A stretch of DNA of 29,424 bases, from positions 1-29,424 of IMG/VR virus record IMGVR_UViG_3300003690_000042; one strand, written 5' to 3'. A model generated the notes under the pieces. The model saw nothing but the letters and a program-made list of their open reading frames with translations, was not told where the DNA came from and made no database searches. Positions 1 through 10,500 of this stretch are shown in pieces. Position numbers and translations under genes: made by a program. Within the stretch, counting starts at the first letter, position 1. Each line of letters begins with the position of its first letter. The stretch comes from a virus.

Positions 1-575
1 CAGGTGAGCGTGAGTGTAAAAGAAAACCCTTCACCAGCCGCAAAACCTGAACCATCTGTACCAATACGAATATCGTAATCTCCTGCACTATTAGCATTAG
101 ATTGATAAGAACCAGAAGTAGGGTCAACATCAGAAACGTGATACGAATAATCACTTGAACCACTATCAATACCACCCGAATCGCCTACACGAAGTTGTAT
201 TGGTTGGCCGTCACTGGCAGGATGTAAATCTGAACCGATTAACAAGAAGGAATCGTAAACAGTTTCATCAAGTCCTGTGATAGTAATATCACCGTCATCA
301 GTGGCTTCAGTACTTCCTATAAGCGTTAGACTTCCACCACCAGCAGCAGGCATAGCGTGTTTATGGTCACTACGTGCAGCGTCAAGAGCCGACCCTATAG
401 CGGCTGAGTCACTATGTGCCTGTGTAGATGGAGTACCATTAGCTCCAAATAATAAATCATCGTGTGTAATCTTTCTTGTTACTGGTGTTACTCCAGTATC
501 ATCTACTATAGGTACTACGTCAGCAGCAGCAGGTAGAGTAATAGCAACAAGAGAGTTTATCTTTGTGTCTGGCAT
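1..575 (-). CDS. Tail-fibre-like virion protein, C-terminus cut by window edge
   Basis: The frame is open from the ATG at 575 to the window edge (191 complete codons). The N-terminus (MPDTKINSLVAITLPAAADV) is followed by a segment containing AARSDHKH at about residues 67-74. That matches the ARSDHTHG/ADHVHG motif common in phage tail fibres and tail-associated proteins. The rest is rich in Gly, Ser, Asp and Thr with alternating hydrophobic residues, as in beta-structured fibre domains. The ATG has AAAGGA about 9 nt upstream and overlaps the stop of the preceding small gene by one base (TAATG), so translation is probably coupled. It lies at the distal end of the structural operon, as expected for fibre genes. 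The exact role (fibre, receptor binding or another tail protein) cannot be settled from a partial sequence. Confidence 0.7.
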   Translation of the reverse strand, partial: MPDTKINSLVAITLPAAADVVPIVDDTGVTPVTRKITHDDLLFGANGTPSTQAHSDSAAIGSALDAARSDHKHAMPAAGGGSLTLIGSTEATDDGDITITGLDETVYDSFLLIGSDLHPASDGQPIQLRVGDSGGIDSGSSDYSYHVSDVDPTSGSYQSNANSAGDYDIRIGTDGSGFAAGEGFSFTLTLT

Positions 576-736
576 TAGTCAGCATCCTTTCTGATTACTT
601 TAACAGATAGATTGCCAGTAGCAGATGGTTGTGTATGTGGAATAGGGCCATCATAAAGCTCTTGTTCATCTATATCTAGTACTTCTACTTCGTGTCCAAG
701 AGCTTCAGATATTTGTTTTATTATATCCTCTTGCAT
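575..736 (-). CDS. Small acidic protein, 53 aa, between two virion genes
   Basis: This short frame starts MQEDIIKQISEALGHEVEVL and ends VIRKDAD. It begins 5 nt after the stop of the 289-aa virion gene, and its TAA shares one base with the ATG of the tail-fibre-like gene, so it fills the gap exactly. No strong Shine-Dalgarno is visible, and reinitiation after the upstream stop is likely. The first 20 residues form an acidic amphipathic helix, and the rest has no recognisable motif. Function is unknown. Its place suggests a small tail accessory protein, which is inference. Confidence 0.65.
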   Translation of the reverse strand: MQEDIIKQISEALGHEVEVLDIDEQELYDGPIPHTQPSATGNLSVKVIRKDAD

Positions 737-741
737 AGAGC

Positions 742-1611
742 CTATGACTCGGGATTTACAGTTAATGTATATGTATACTGTACTTGGTCAGAGGATGCTA
801 CTGATTGTCCACCAGTAAGTGACCTATCTAGTAGACTATCAGTACTAGTACTAAACACACCATGTTCTTCCCAAGTCTCAGTAGCATCAGCAGTAATAGT
901 AGCTACAGTAGTCATAGTCGGAGGGTCGCCACCATTGTCTACCTGTGTTCCGGCTGCTAAAGCAATACCACTAGTGGCTCCTAGTGCAGTATTATTATTA
1001 GATTCTGCTGTACTGTTAGTACCAACTTCATGCTCATTAAAATCATTAAACTCAGCAGCTTGTCCAGAGCCGCCAGAATCTACCAATGCTCCAACTTCTA
1101 CGTTGACAAATACATCAGTAACTTTACTTCCAGACAACCACCCACAGTTCTCAAGGAATCCAAGTCCACTAACCTTACTAGAGTCTAATGGTTCCTGGCA
1201 ATCTTCGGGATTAAATGGATTAGTCCATTGATAGTGCCAATGTTTAGCATAAAGATTACCCCAAGTAGATACATGTAGGTCATGGCCTAGTACAGTTTGA
1301 TACCACAGATGGGGAATATTTTCATTGACATTATCTCTAAGCCAATCTAGTAGTCTACGTTGCCATTTCGTACCGGGAGCAGTGAACCGAACTCCAGGCC
1401 GTGTAATACCTTGTGAAGTTTGAACCCACAAGCTTTGACCTTTCCATACTTTAGGATTCTTCATACTATCAACAGGAATAGCAAGACGCTCTCCACGTTG
1501 AGTAGTATAGAATCCCCTATATATCTGGTACTCGTAGTCTTGTTCATCCAAGAATACCCTACGGCCAGTTACTTTAGGATGCCTAGTTGGTAGTTCAAGT
1601 ATATTTTGCAT
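742..1611 (-). CDS. Virion structural protein with tail/neck-type C-terminal domain, 289 aa
   Basis: The N-terminal half (to about residue 160) is rich in Trp, Tyr and charged residues and has no fold I can name. The C-terminal half (about 160-289) has the pattern seen in many phage and prophage structural proteins: a TALGATSGIALAAGTQVDNG segment, then ATITADATETWEEHGVFS, LLDRS and a final QYTYTLTVNP strand. In those families the domain occurs in tail or adsorption-related virion proteins, although a biochemical role is not known. AGGAGA lies 9 nt before the ATG. A terminator-like hairpin lies just upstream, between this gene and the small genes that follow the capsid block. Virion membership is fairly safe, but the specific role is not. 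Confidence 0.65.
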   Translation of the reverse strand: MQNILELPTRHPKVTGRRVFLDEQDYEYQIYRGFYTTQRGERLAIPVDSMKNPKVWKGQSLWVQTSQGITRPGVRFTAPGTKWQRRLLDWLRDNVNENIPHLWYQTVLGHDLHVSTWGNLYAKHWHYQWTNPFNPEDCQEPLDSSKVSGLGFLENCGWLSGSKVTDVFVNVEVGALVDSGGSGQAAEFNDFNEHEVGTNSTAESNNNTALGATSGIALAAGTQVDNGGDPPTMTTVATITADATETWEEHGVFSTSTDSLLDRSLTGGQSVASSDQVQYTYTLTVNPES

Positions 1612-1622
1612 GTGCTTGATTC

Positions 1623-1666
1623 TCCTAAAATTAAAGGGTGCAAGGATGATATATCCCTACACCCTT
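1623..1666 (-). terminator. Terminator-like hairpin, minus strand
   Basis: The arms AAGGGTG (1666-1660) and CACCCTT (1640-1634) pair perfectly over 7 bp. The inner bases can extend the stem with one bulge (AGGGAT against ATCCT). On the minus strand the hairpin is followed by TTAATTTTAGG, a short interrupted U-rich tail. It lies between the small genes after the capsid block and the 289-aa gene, so it may cut or attenuate late transcription before the tail genes. The tail is weak, and partial read-through is expected. Confidence 0.45.
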
Positions 1667-1670
1667 AGAC

Positions 1671-1718
1671 TTAGAGTTTAGTTCGTTTCTTTTTTTTCTT
1701 TTTATATGCTTTATACAT
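1671..1718 (-). CDS. Possible 15-aa lysine-rich peptide
   Basis: The frame reads MYKAYKKKKKKRTKL, with 8 Lys and 1 Arg in 15 residues. Its ATG directly follows the TAA of an 8-residue frame (MARKSTGN, 1745-1719) that starts just after the 43-aa gene. GGGAA lies 5 nt before the ATG. Very short Lys-rich peptides do occur near phage capsid genes, where they may bind DNA or RNA. However, a frame this short over an A-rich stretch can arise by chance, so this is a candidate only. Confidence 0.2.
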   Translation of the reverse strand: MYKAYKKKKKKRTKL

Positions 1719-1751
1719 TTAGTTTCCCGTAGACTTACGGGCCATTGAGTG

Positions 1752-1883
1752 TCAAATTGCACTAGCCTGGTCATTTTGTATATCAGGCCGCTCACGCTTT
1801 AACTGTGCAATACAACTACTAACAGCCGCTTGTACTGTTTTAGGATTTGAACGTACTGTTAATCTTTCAGCATCCGTGGGCAT
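1752..1883 (-). CDS. Small protein, 43 aa, between capsid and tail genes
   Basis: The frame runs MPTDAERLTVRSNPKTVQAA to QNDQASAI and stops with TGA. AAAAGG lies about 9 nt upstream of the ATG. The codon use resembles the neighbours, and the frame lies in the only sizeable gap of the structural operon. The composition (polar N-terminus, a helix around VQAAVSSCIAQLKRERP) suggests a small helical protein. I do not recognise a family. Confidence 0.55.
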   Translation of the reverse strand: MPTDAERLTVRSNPKTVQAAVSSCIAQLKRERPDIQNDQASAI

Positions 1884-1907
1884 AATATTTTACCTTTTAG
1901 CAAGCGA

Positions 1908-1929
1908 CCCTAGTGCACTACTACTAGGG
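1908..1929. other. Hairpin CCCTAGT/ACTAGGG between structural genes
   Basis: A perfect 7-bp inverted repeat with an 8-nt loop lies between the 266-aa gene stop and the 43-aa gene start. There is no U tract on either strand, so it is not a standard intrinsic terminator. It could be an mRNA processing or stability element. Confidence 0.3.
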
Positions 1930-1969
1930 CCACCCACTAGCCTAACCACCCAACCCGCAGGAGAATTTC

Positions 1970-2770
1970 TTAGGGATTCAACATCAGATAGACTAATGTA
2001 TGTTCCCCATCTGCATTGGGATGCATAGAAATACCTACTAATGGTTCATTTCTATTAGATTCATCCCAGTTTACCAGAGCTATTGCACCATCATCATCTT
2101 CTGATGCACGTACCGGAGAACCTTGTGCTACTGCTGTAGACGAACTATCTTCCAACATTACACACGGCCCCCAAGTCTGCGCCCAGAAGTAGTAATCCGC
2201 AGTAATAGCTATTGGTGCTACACCAGTCAACAATGCCGTAGCTGGTGATGGATGTACTATAGTATTAGCCCACACACTATGAGTTAGAGATACTGTAGCA
2301 CTAGCACCTAGTGTAGTCTTTACTCGGTCATAGAGATATATAGTACCACTAGCACTGGTAGACATAGCATCATTAGTACGAATCTGATAGGCAAAGCCTT
2401 CACCAGTATCATCATTAACATGCAACCAGCCACCAGCAAACTCTCCAACAGTAATCGCAGTATTGCCACCATTAGTGACTTCCATTTGTCGAACACCGGC
2501 TGCTGGAGTATCTACTGCCATGTCTGTTACATCGCCATTAGATTCTATTACTGGCATCTGGCAGAGCCTAGCTGCTACTAGAGCTGTACTACCATTTTCG
2601 GTATAGCGATAAACTCGCTCTCCGATTTGTAGTCTAGTACCAAGTGCCCAAACTGCTGACGAGTTTTCCTCATATACGTCAATCCAATCGTCGTCAAGTC
2701 CAATTTGGACTCTATCTATAATCCCCATATTGGGATTATGAACATCCATTCTTCCGCCTTGAGTTACCAT
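1970..2770 (-). CDS. Probable capsid-associated (decoration or minor head) protein, 266 aa
   Basis: This gene lies directly downstream of the major capsid gene, the usual place for head decoration or stabilisation proteins. The sequence is predicted to be mostly beta: repeated stretches of alternating hydrophobic residues, many Gly, Ala, Thr and Val, no membrane segment and no signal peptide. The N-terminus (MVTQGGRMDVHNPNMGIIDR) is followed by a segment ending GERVYRYTENGSTALVAARL, a style common in phage head-associated proteins. AGGAG lies 10 nt before the chosen ATG. No catalytic motif is seen. The decoration role is inferred from position and composition; a head-tail joining role is the main alternative. 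Confidence 0.5.
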   Translation of the reverse strand: MVTQGGRMDVHNPNMGIIDRVQIGLDDDWIDVYEENSSAVWALGTRLQIGERVYRYTENGSTALVAARLCQMPVIESNGDVTDMAVDTPAAGVRQMEVTNGGNTAITVGEFAGGWLHVNDDTGEGFAYQIRTNDAMSTSASGTIYLYDRVKTTLGASATVSLTHSVWANTIVHPSPATALLTGVAPIAITADYYFWAQTWGPCVMLEDSSSTAVAQGSPVRASEDDDGAIALVNWDESNRNEPLVGISMHPNADGEHTLVYLMLNP

Positions 2771-2822
2771 GTTTGTTAATCTCCTAATTTAGAATAGTCT
2801 TAGGAACCACCAGCACTAAGTC

Positions 2823-3854
2823 TTATTCTGTTATAGCAGCATCAGTGATGCCATATATACGTCCTACACTAAAGGTACTACCAGCCAACATACCAATGTA
2901 AGAAGTAAGACGTAACCCAGAAGCATCATAATCTTCCAGTGCAGGGAAGAATGTAGTACGGAAGATTTCACCACCTTGATGCGTATCACCACCAAAGCCT
3001 AGTGTCATTCCCCCTTCGCCTTCCATCACTTGGCCCAACTTAACCATGAAGATACTATACTCTTGAGTACCACTAGTATACTTAGCCATAGCATCTGACC
3101 CTTCGCCAGTACCAGCTTGTTCGGCTACCATATAGTCTGACCGTACAATCTCAATACCATTCCAGAAGGGTACTCGTTTACCAATAGCATTAGTGTCCCA
3201 CAAGAAGGAACCTATAGCACTACGATTAGATACAGTAGACCCTACCTCTTGATAGAAAGCATCTATTCTACGAGCTATAGTATAAGGCATAAGAATGAAG
3301 TCAGTACCGAGCTTCATTTCATCTTCCAGCAAACGAAGATTGGCTAGTGACAATGGGCCAGCTTCATCAATATCCATGTTAGAGCTACCCTTTACTCCAT
3401 TGTCATAAGCCCATGCATGTAGTCCATCAAATTGCAAAGACCCAGTACTGAAACTAGTATCACCATAGATGATTCTATCTTCTGCTCGACGCCACATACC
3501 TTTCTTCATACCACGTAGCATAGTAGCTTCGTAGTTATTAAAAGTACCATATACGGAAGCGACGAATTTATCTAGTGGAGTCTGGTCATAGATAATTTTT
3601 AGTTCAGTACTAATCTGTGTGTAGGTTATATCATTAGACCATTTGAGTTGGGCACCAACACCTACTTCCTTACCTTCACGTTCTGCGTTCTCACGATTCC
3701 AAGTAATGCTAGTACCAGTAGGTTGGGCTAGTGGGAACCTATCAAGTATACCACCACGCCTAACATTTTCCTCTACAATACCAGGAACTAGATGTGTCTG
3801 TGACAACTTCTGAGCTTCTGCCAGATTAAGCCAGTATCCACCAGACTCCGCCAT
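2823..3854 (-). CDS. HK97-fold major capsid protein
   Basis: The protein (343 aa from the chosen start) forms the icosahedral shell. The C-terminal part has features seen in HK97-type capsid proteins of this group: GGMTLGFGGDTHQGGEIFRT near residue 285, followed by a conserved LEDYDASGLRL segment and a final IGMLAGSTFSVGRI strand. The middle contains WRRAEDRIIYGD and RSAIGSF, typical of the A and P domains. A longer frame has an ATG at 3860, but AGGAG lies only 1 nt before it, while the ATG at 3854 has AGGAG at 7 nt, so I place the start at 3854 (MAESGGYW). A coiled-coil scaffold candidate lies 15 nt upstream in the same operon. No cysteine is present and no protease gene is visible nearby. 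Confidence 0.92.
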   Translation of the reverse strand: MAESGGYWLNLAEAQKLSQTHLVPGIVEENVRRGGILDRFPLAQPTGTSITWNRENAEREGKEVGVGAQLKWSNDITYTQISTELKIIYDQTPLDKFVASVYGTFNNYEATMLRGMKKGMWRRAEDRIIYGDTSFSTGSLQFDGLHAWAYDNGVKGSSNMDIDEAGPLSLANLRLLEDEMKLGTDFILMPYTIARRIDAFYQEVGSTVSNRSAIGSFLWDTNAIGKRVPFWNGIEIVRSDYMVAEQAGTGEGSDAMAKYTSGTQEYSIFMVKLGQVMEGEGGMTLGFGGDTHQGGEIFRTTFFPALEDYDASGLRLTSYIGMLAGSTFSVGRIYGITDAAITE

Positions 3855-3869
3855 AATCATTCTCCTTTA

Positions 3870-4439
3870 CTAACCGTTTATGCCAGCCCGTTTCTTAGCT
3901 GCTGTTATTTCACCTATCTCTGTTTCTAATCCCGCTGGTGTTGCCGGTACGTTTTGGTCCCCAGTACTTGTAAGTCCATTACTACTAGGATTTTGTTGCG
4001 TACCTTGAGGAATAGATTTAGGTAATGCTGCTACTGTAGATTCCATTATAGATAGTTCAGTAGTAGACTTACCTTCTATTAGTTCATCCCCTATACCAGC
4101 CAATTTAAGTCTCTCTCTAATAGATACTAAATTAGCTTCTACTAATGTACCATGCTCAGTCTTTAGAGTTTCATACGCTGTCATAGCTTCTACATGAATA
4201 GCTATGGTAGTATCTCTTTCTCCGATTTGCTTTTGTAAATCTTCGAGACTTTTAGTACTAGACTTATTAACGTCACTAGCAGTTTTAAGCTCTGATTGAA
4301 TAGTAGAAAGATTTGCTTTACTTGTTTCATGTTCTGTTGTCAGTGATGTATGTGCTGTAGTAAGTGCTGAATGTGCAGCTTTAGCAGCATTAAGTTCCTG
4401 GGTCAACTGAGCCATCTGCGCTTGTTCTGATTCGTCCAT
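3870..4439 (-). CDS. Probable capsid scaffolding protein, coiled coil, 189 aa
   Basis: Residues 1 to about 120 form a long charged helix with heptad-like Leu spacing and many Ala, Glu, Lys, Thr and Gln, so a coiled coil is expected. From about 130 the sequence becomes Pro, Gly and Ser rich (around PKSIPQGTQQNPSSNGLT), and it ends in a short basic helix (AAKKRAGING). An acidic coiled coil with a basic C-terminal tail, encoded just before the major capsid gene, is the usual layout of a phage scaffolding protein that binds the capsid subunit through its C-terminus. AAGGAAGG lies 8 to 13 nt before the ATG. No prohead protease is visible, so how the scaffold would leave is unclear. The role is inferred from position and architecture. 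Confidence 0.7.
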   Translation of the reverse strand: MDESEQAQMAQLTQELNAAKAAHSALTTAHTSLTTEHETSKANLSTIQSELKTASDVNKSSTKSLEDLQKQIGERDTTIAIHVEAMTAYETLKTEHGTLVEANLVSIRERLKLAGIGDELIEGKSTTELSIMESTVAALPKSIPQGTQQNPSSNGLTSTGDQNVPATPAGLETEIGEITAAKKRAGING

Positions 4440-4502
4440 GAGTTAGTACCTTCCTTATTAATAGTATGCGTTTGGGTAGGGTTACGTCAAGTTCATGTGA
4501 GC

Positions 4503-7500
4503 CTACGAAATGCCAAGTTCTATTTGTATTTGCCTAAATCGTTCTTCTGCGATTGGTGTTTCAAATCCTCGTACCTTCCTAAATATATTTAACCACGCAT
4601 CTAGTTCAGGATTTATAGTACGTAGATTACTATGTGACTGCCTTAGTCGTTCAGTGAATAGAGATATGATTTGTCTATCTCCTTCACCTTCTACATTAGT
4701 TTGTATCTCTGCAATACGTTGTTTCTCTATAGTATCTTCATCACGATGTTTAAGTATAAGTTTCTGTTCGTCTACTGGGAAGCCCTCTAATACTATATCA
4801 AACAAGGCATTGTAAGACCGGAAAAGAGTCTTATTTATTTCATAGTGAGTTTTCTCCATTGAAGTACTATCCTGTTGATTGAGGCTAATTAGTTCAGATA
4901 GCATATCATCGGGTAGCGACATTTCTACTGCATTACGAAACGCAAAGAAACTATCCCAATCTGGTTCTATCTGTCCAGTATTATAATTGAAGGCTTCCTT
5001 TAGAGGTTCACTAAAATATAGTTCTCTAATTTCTTCCATTGGATGTAGTACTGGTACAGGCATATGATTTTCCTGGGCAAATTTTACTCTAGCTTCTATA
5101 CTAAATGGTATATCACGATAACGGTCACGACGCTTTTGACTCTCTATATAATTGATTAGTCGCTCTACATTTTCAGTACGTTTTTGTAGCCAATCCTGCA
5201 TAGACCGTTCTCCACGACGTAGTTGGGCTTCAAATACAAGCATATCATCCCTAATTATATTACGTTCTGATTCTACAGTCTGCCAGAATTCTCGTTGAAT
5301 TAATACTTGCTGCCCTAGTTGTGAAGGTATCAGTCCTACTGAACCACCAGTATAGCGTCTAAAGCCATCTACCTCAAATACAGCCTTCTGTATATCTGGT
5401 GGTAGTGCTTCAAATACATCTTCAAAACGTAACTGGTTACGGTCTAAATCATTAATTACTTCTAGAGGAACACCGGTTAGTTCAGACAATAATTCATTAG
5501 CAGCCTCACGTACTTCAATCATTTCCTGTGGTTTGAATCTAAGTAAACTAGTCTGCTCTGCCATCATCGTAAAGAATCCAATTCCACGACTAGCAGCATC
5601 CCACTGCATTTGTTCTTCGTCTGTTAGTGATTCATTCCTTAGACGTTTCTCTAGTATACGTACACCATTACCTCCATTAGCAGAGACTTGGCGTTGCGTC
5701 ATAAAATCTCTATAGCGGTCGGGGAATATATGCTTAGTAAAATTATCTGCTGCACTACCCGGAGCTATAGCTGCTAAACCACCAGTCATAGTACGCATCC
5801 ACGCAGGAGTTACTTCGCCAAATTGTGTAATACCTGTACCAGCTCCAAAGGTAGCAAAGGCCAATCCTATTGGTGCCCCAGGATAGTATCCATATCTACT
5901 AACTTGGTCGAAGGCTTCAGCTACTGCACCAAACTGGTCATAGAACTCAGGGTAGTCACGGTTCTGTAGCCTTCGCATACCACCCATATATATACCACCT
6001 CGTAGTGGATTAACATCTAGTGATGTGCCAGGTATATGTATGTAGCCTTGGTCAGTATTATCCTTGTATCGTCCGAAGGCTGTATATGTACCAGGGTGGC
6101 GTGCAAATTCTCTAGGTAGCCACCAAGCCCAACGATGTGCTTCATATGTAAAGAATGGGAATATGCTTTTCATCAAAGCTGTAAATGCTGTAGAGTTCTC
6201 GTAGTCAGGGAAGTCTTGACCGTACCTTTGACCTACTTCTTCTAGTACACCTTCTCTAGTAGATTGCCATTCTGGTTGTGGATTACCGTCAGAGTCCATG
6301 ATACGTGAGAGGGTTTGTACATTAGAATTATCTGGGTTCTCTCGGAGGTACACAGATAGTTTAGATTCTTGTGCAGGTTGCAGGCTACGTGTAGGTATTT
6401 CTATTGGATTATCTAGTCTATCTATTAGAGTCTTAACTGGTATAATTAACTCTGACTCATCTACCGAACCTACTGCAACTACATCTTCTACTCGTATAAC
6501 AATATCTTGTACCTCTAGTGGTATATCCGTTCTAATGTCGCCAGCAGCAAACAATAAATCATCTTTATCAAAACTTAACGGCTTGTCTCCCATTCCATGA
6601 GCTGCACTAAAACCTTCTGCGGTTGTTCTATCAGAAGTTACATTAATATATACACGCCCTTCTACTCCACTAGGAGTATCTGGTCTAGTACTAGCCTTTC
6701 CACGGTATATTTTTATAAATCCAGTAGGATATTGTTCACGTAGTACAGCATGTATCTTAGCACGATACAGCATATTAGCAGTACCTTGGTATCCAAGACG
6801 CTGCAAGTCTTGATTACGTACAGTCTCAAACCAACGCTCTATTGTTAGTCTTATTCCAGGGTCAGCTTCATTAGCAATATCTATAAATTGTTGTTTTAAT
6901 CGTTCTGTCGTATTTAGCTGTCTTTCTAGTCCCATACCCCTATTTAATCCAGTTTCTTCCTCTGCATATCTATAGTCAAATGGGTCAGCCAGTTCATCAC
7001 CAACTTTGGCTGTACGAGGGTCGCCCCTAACTTGCATAGTTTCTGCTATAATGTCAGCTTCGCTTAGTGGTTCGCCAGTCCTAGGATTTCTAAGTGATAC
7101 AGGCATATTATACCTAGGACTACCTGTTGCACGATATTGAGTTTGCTGTACAAATGCCTCTTCTACTACGCTTAATCTCCTAGCTACCTCGGTATCAAAA
7201 TTAATAATCAGTTGGTCTATATCAGCTTGGGTAGCGTAAAGGGTATCCATCCTCTTGTCATCAAATCCCACACTCTCGCTAACCTCTGCTCTACCTACAA
7301 ATATATCATCTAAATATTGTGTAGTATCATCAGAAGCTAGTACATGTCTATTCTGTAATGTCCTAATTAATTCATGCCGCAAGTTTTCTAATTGATTCAA
7401 TGCAGGCTCTATACCAGCTAATACATTAGGGTCAGTCTTAATTTCACGTACTAGCAAATCATAGATACGTTCTACTTCTATTATACTATAACCTAAGTCA

Positions 7501-10500
7501 TCAGCAGACTTACCAGCCTCTCTCCCTGCAAGATTAGCTCTATCCTGTACTAATTTTACAAAGGATTTCTTACCACGCAATGCTAGTAATTCAGGCAAGT
7601 ACATGTTACGAGCTAGTTCTGATGGAGCTACACCAAATAGGTCTGCTACATCCTTGGGGATTAGTGGACGAAGTGGTCTACCAGTTAATCTCTGTGGAGA
7701 AACTAAACCTTCTATCTGTGCGCTCAGTTCATAGACTTGTGAACGTGTTTGAAGGAACTTATCCTCTACATTAACCCAAGGTCGTGACCGTTCAAAATAG
7801 AAATTATCCCATGTTTGATTACTCCACCCTCTAGTACTACCACCATTCTGGGATATAAATAGGTTCTCTAAATCTCTTTGGGCATTACGAGCATTTTTAG
7901 TAAAGGCTAATACTTCTAATTGATGGTGGAGTAGTTGGTCATACTGCTGTATTTGTATAGGAGTCATATCCCTTGTGTTAGCACTATCTTGCAACTTACT
8001 ACGCATGTCGTCTACTAATCTTCTAATATCATCCGCAGATTGGTTGACATGTGGAGTAAGTCGATTAGCCCAGAAGTTATCATAGAAGGTTTGCTTACCT
8101 ACTGGATTAACTATAGTCTCTCCATATATACGAGCTACATTAACAGCAGATGATATAGTATCTCCATATACCTCTATTACTTGAGCTACCGTATTCATTT
8201 TGAAATTTAGTTCAGCAGGTGTAGTAGGATTCCAATCAATTATCCCATCTACAAACGTAGCAAACCTTTCCCTAAACAATGCAGGAGATTCTAAATACCT
8301 CTGCATTATCTGTTCATGTAATACATTATCCACAAGGTCATTAATACCATGCGGGCCAGCAGACCATAATTCACCTGTATCTACTCTACGCATTATAATA
8401 TCAGCTACATCACCATAGATTTCAGTTAGTGGTTCCAGTAATTTACTAACTTCTGCTGCACGTACAGTGTTAGGAGAGAAGTCACGTACTAAATCTTGTA
8501 CGTGTTTAATATCACCAGTAAGTAATCTAGCTACTGCTTCATCCTTATATGCTGATACATGTTTATTATCTATTACTAATCCAGCATCAATCATAAGTTC
8601 TTCTATTAAATCGGTAGTAGCTGCAATAGCAGCAGGGTCAGCTTCTACTAGTAACTTCTTATACATACGTGACCAGTAGTTAGCTTTTTGTACACCACCA
8701 AATACAGTACCATAATCATAACCAGTAATAGTAGATAAAGGTTTACCACCGGGTAGTGCCTCTAACCACTTACCAGTCATTACTTTAGTAACCCAATTAC
8801 TTACATCTGCCTCTGCTGCATTACGTTCTTGGGATGTCATAAGTCTAGCATTACTAGGAGATAGACGCCGTAGTTGTTCTTCAGGAAAGTCTGCCTGTAT
8901 TAATACTCTAGCAGGCTCTAATGCATCCAACGGTACGTGCCCTCGTAGTCCATGTATCTGAGTATTAAGCCTTTTATATAGAAGGCGTTTACTACTCCAC
9001 ATAGGATTATTACCAGATAGCATAGTCTTAAGACCTGTCTCTAGAATATTAAAGAAGGCGTAAGCACCAAACAATAGATAGGCTCTAGCAAATGGAGTAC
9101 TAATAAATTTATCTATTAAACCTTGGAATACTACTCTAGTTACCCGGTCTAAGCCATCTAGACTGTGAGCAATAAACCCTTGCTGGAATCTTTTATTAGC
9201 TACTATACTATGTTGAGCCGCAAGGAAATCTCGTTTAGTACCATCCATAATAGACCGTAATATCTGAATAGTATCTTCACCAGCTAATTTTCTAATTGCA
9301 CGATTAGCTAATCCTTCTCTTATTCTAGTTATAAATGCAACAGAATTAGTTATATTTTCTGGTGTAGGAAATATATCTAGAGCACTTCTTAATAAAGCTG
9401 CTGATTCATTTATCTCTAAAAATCGTGTGGAACCAAAACCTTTAGTCAATGCCGCAATTCCATTAGCAGCATCTATGGCTTCTATAGTAACTTCTCGATT
9501 AATATTTAGAGTAATATAAAAGTTTGATAGGTCGTCAGCACTAATCTCTCGGTCACCAAGTAGAAATAGACCAGCACGATAGTCTGGATTTTGAGGGTCA
9601 TTCAATGCATTAGTAATAACGTCTGTTAGTATCATTCTAGTATCAGTAGGCTCAATACGTCGCAAAGTCTTTCCAGTAATATTCTCCAAGTATGCTCTAG
9701 TAGTATCAAACGCAGACATACTAAGAGTAAGTGCCCGTTGCTGTAATGTTCTAGGCATAGTAGTAATCCATACCTCTTTAGCCATTACAAACGGCATTTC
9801 CATAGCCAAAGTAAAACCACGTTCTACTGCACCAATAGCATTATAGGAAGATTTTCCTATTATTGGTAATGCCCTAAATGGTTTAGCATACCATCCAAAC
9901 CCCACATAAGTCAGAGGGTCAATAGCAGTATCTAGAAGAAATTTTTGTAGCCCATTAGTGTCCCAGTTTTCTCTAACATATCGTAGTGCTTCCCAATTAC
10001 TTAGTCCTTGCTCTCTAGCAGTTCCAAAAGATTCTCTTAGTGCCCGGTCTGAATCAGATTCACGCCCTGTATAACTTGAGACATAAGAGTTACCAATTAG
10101 TAGACCACCAGCCAAAGGATATATTAGTTTATTATTCCAGTACAGAAATGGTGCCATAGCAGCTACCATTGGTCGTGATGCCGCCTGTGCCCATAATGCG
10201 GCATCTATCATAGAATCTAATTCACCATTACCTAACTTGCTACCTTCGGCACGTATTATTGCCATACGTGCTTGTCTTACTCTAAATGTATCTATCTGTA
10301 CTTGTATATCTGGAGCTACATCTGACATCCTTGCATCTATTTCTACTTGGTCTAGTCCCTCCTCAGCTAGTAGTTCCATTAATTCCGCTTCTGTAACTCC
10401 AGGCGGTAGAATAAATTGGCTATTAATTCTAATACTATTCAGTATTTCATCAGTAGTCATTTGTTGTATATTAATACTATGGACTACTCTACCAGTAGGA

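Noticed and set aside
277-1231. Plus-strand frames of 105 and 179 aa over the tail genes
   Set aside because: They lie opposite genes with clear virion motifs and ribosome sites, and their composition is typical of antisense shadows.
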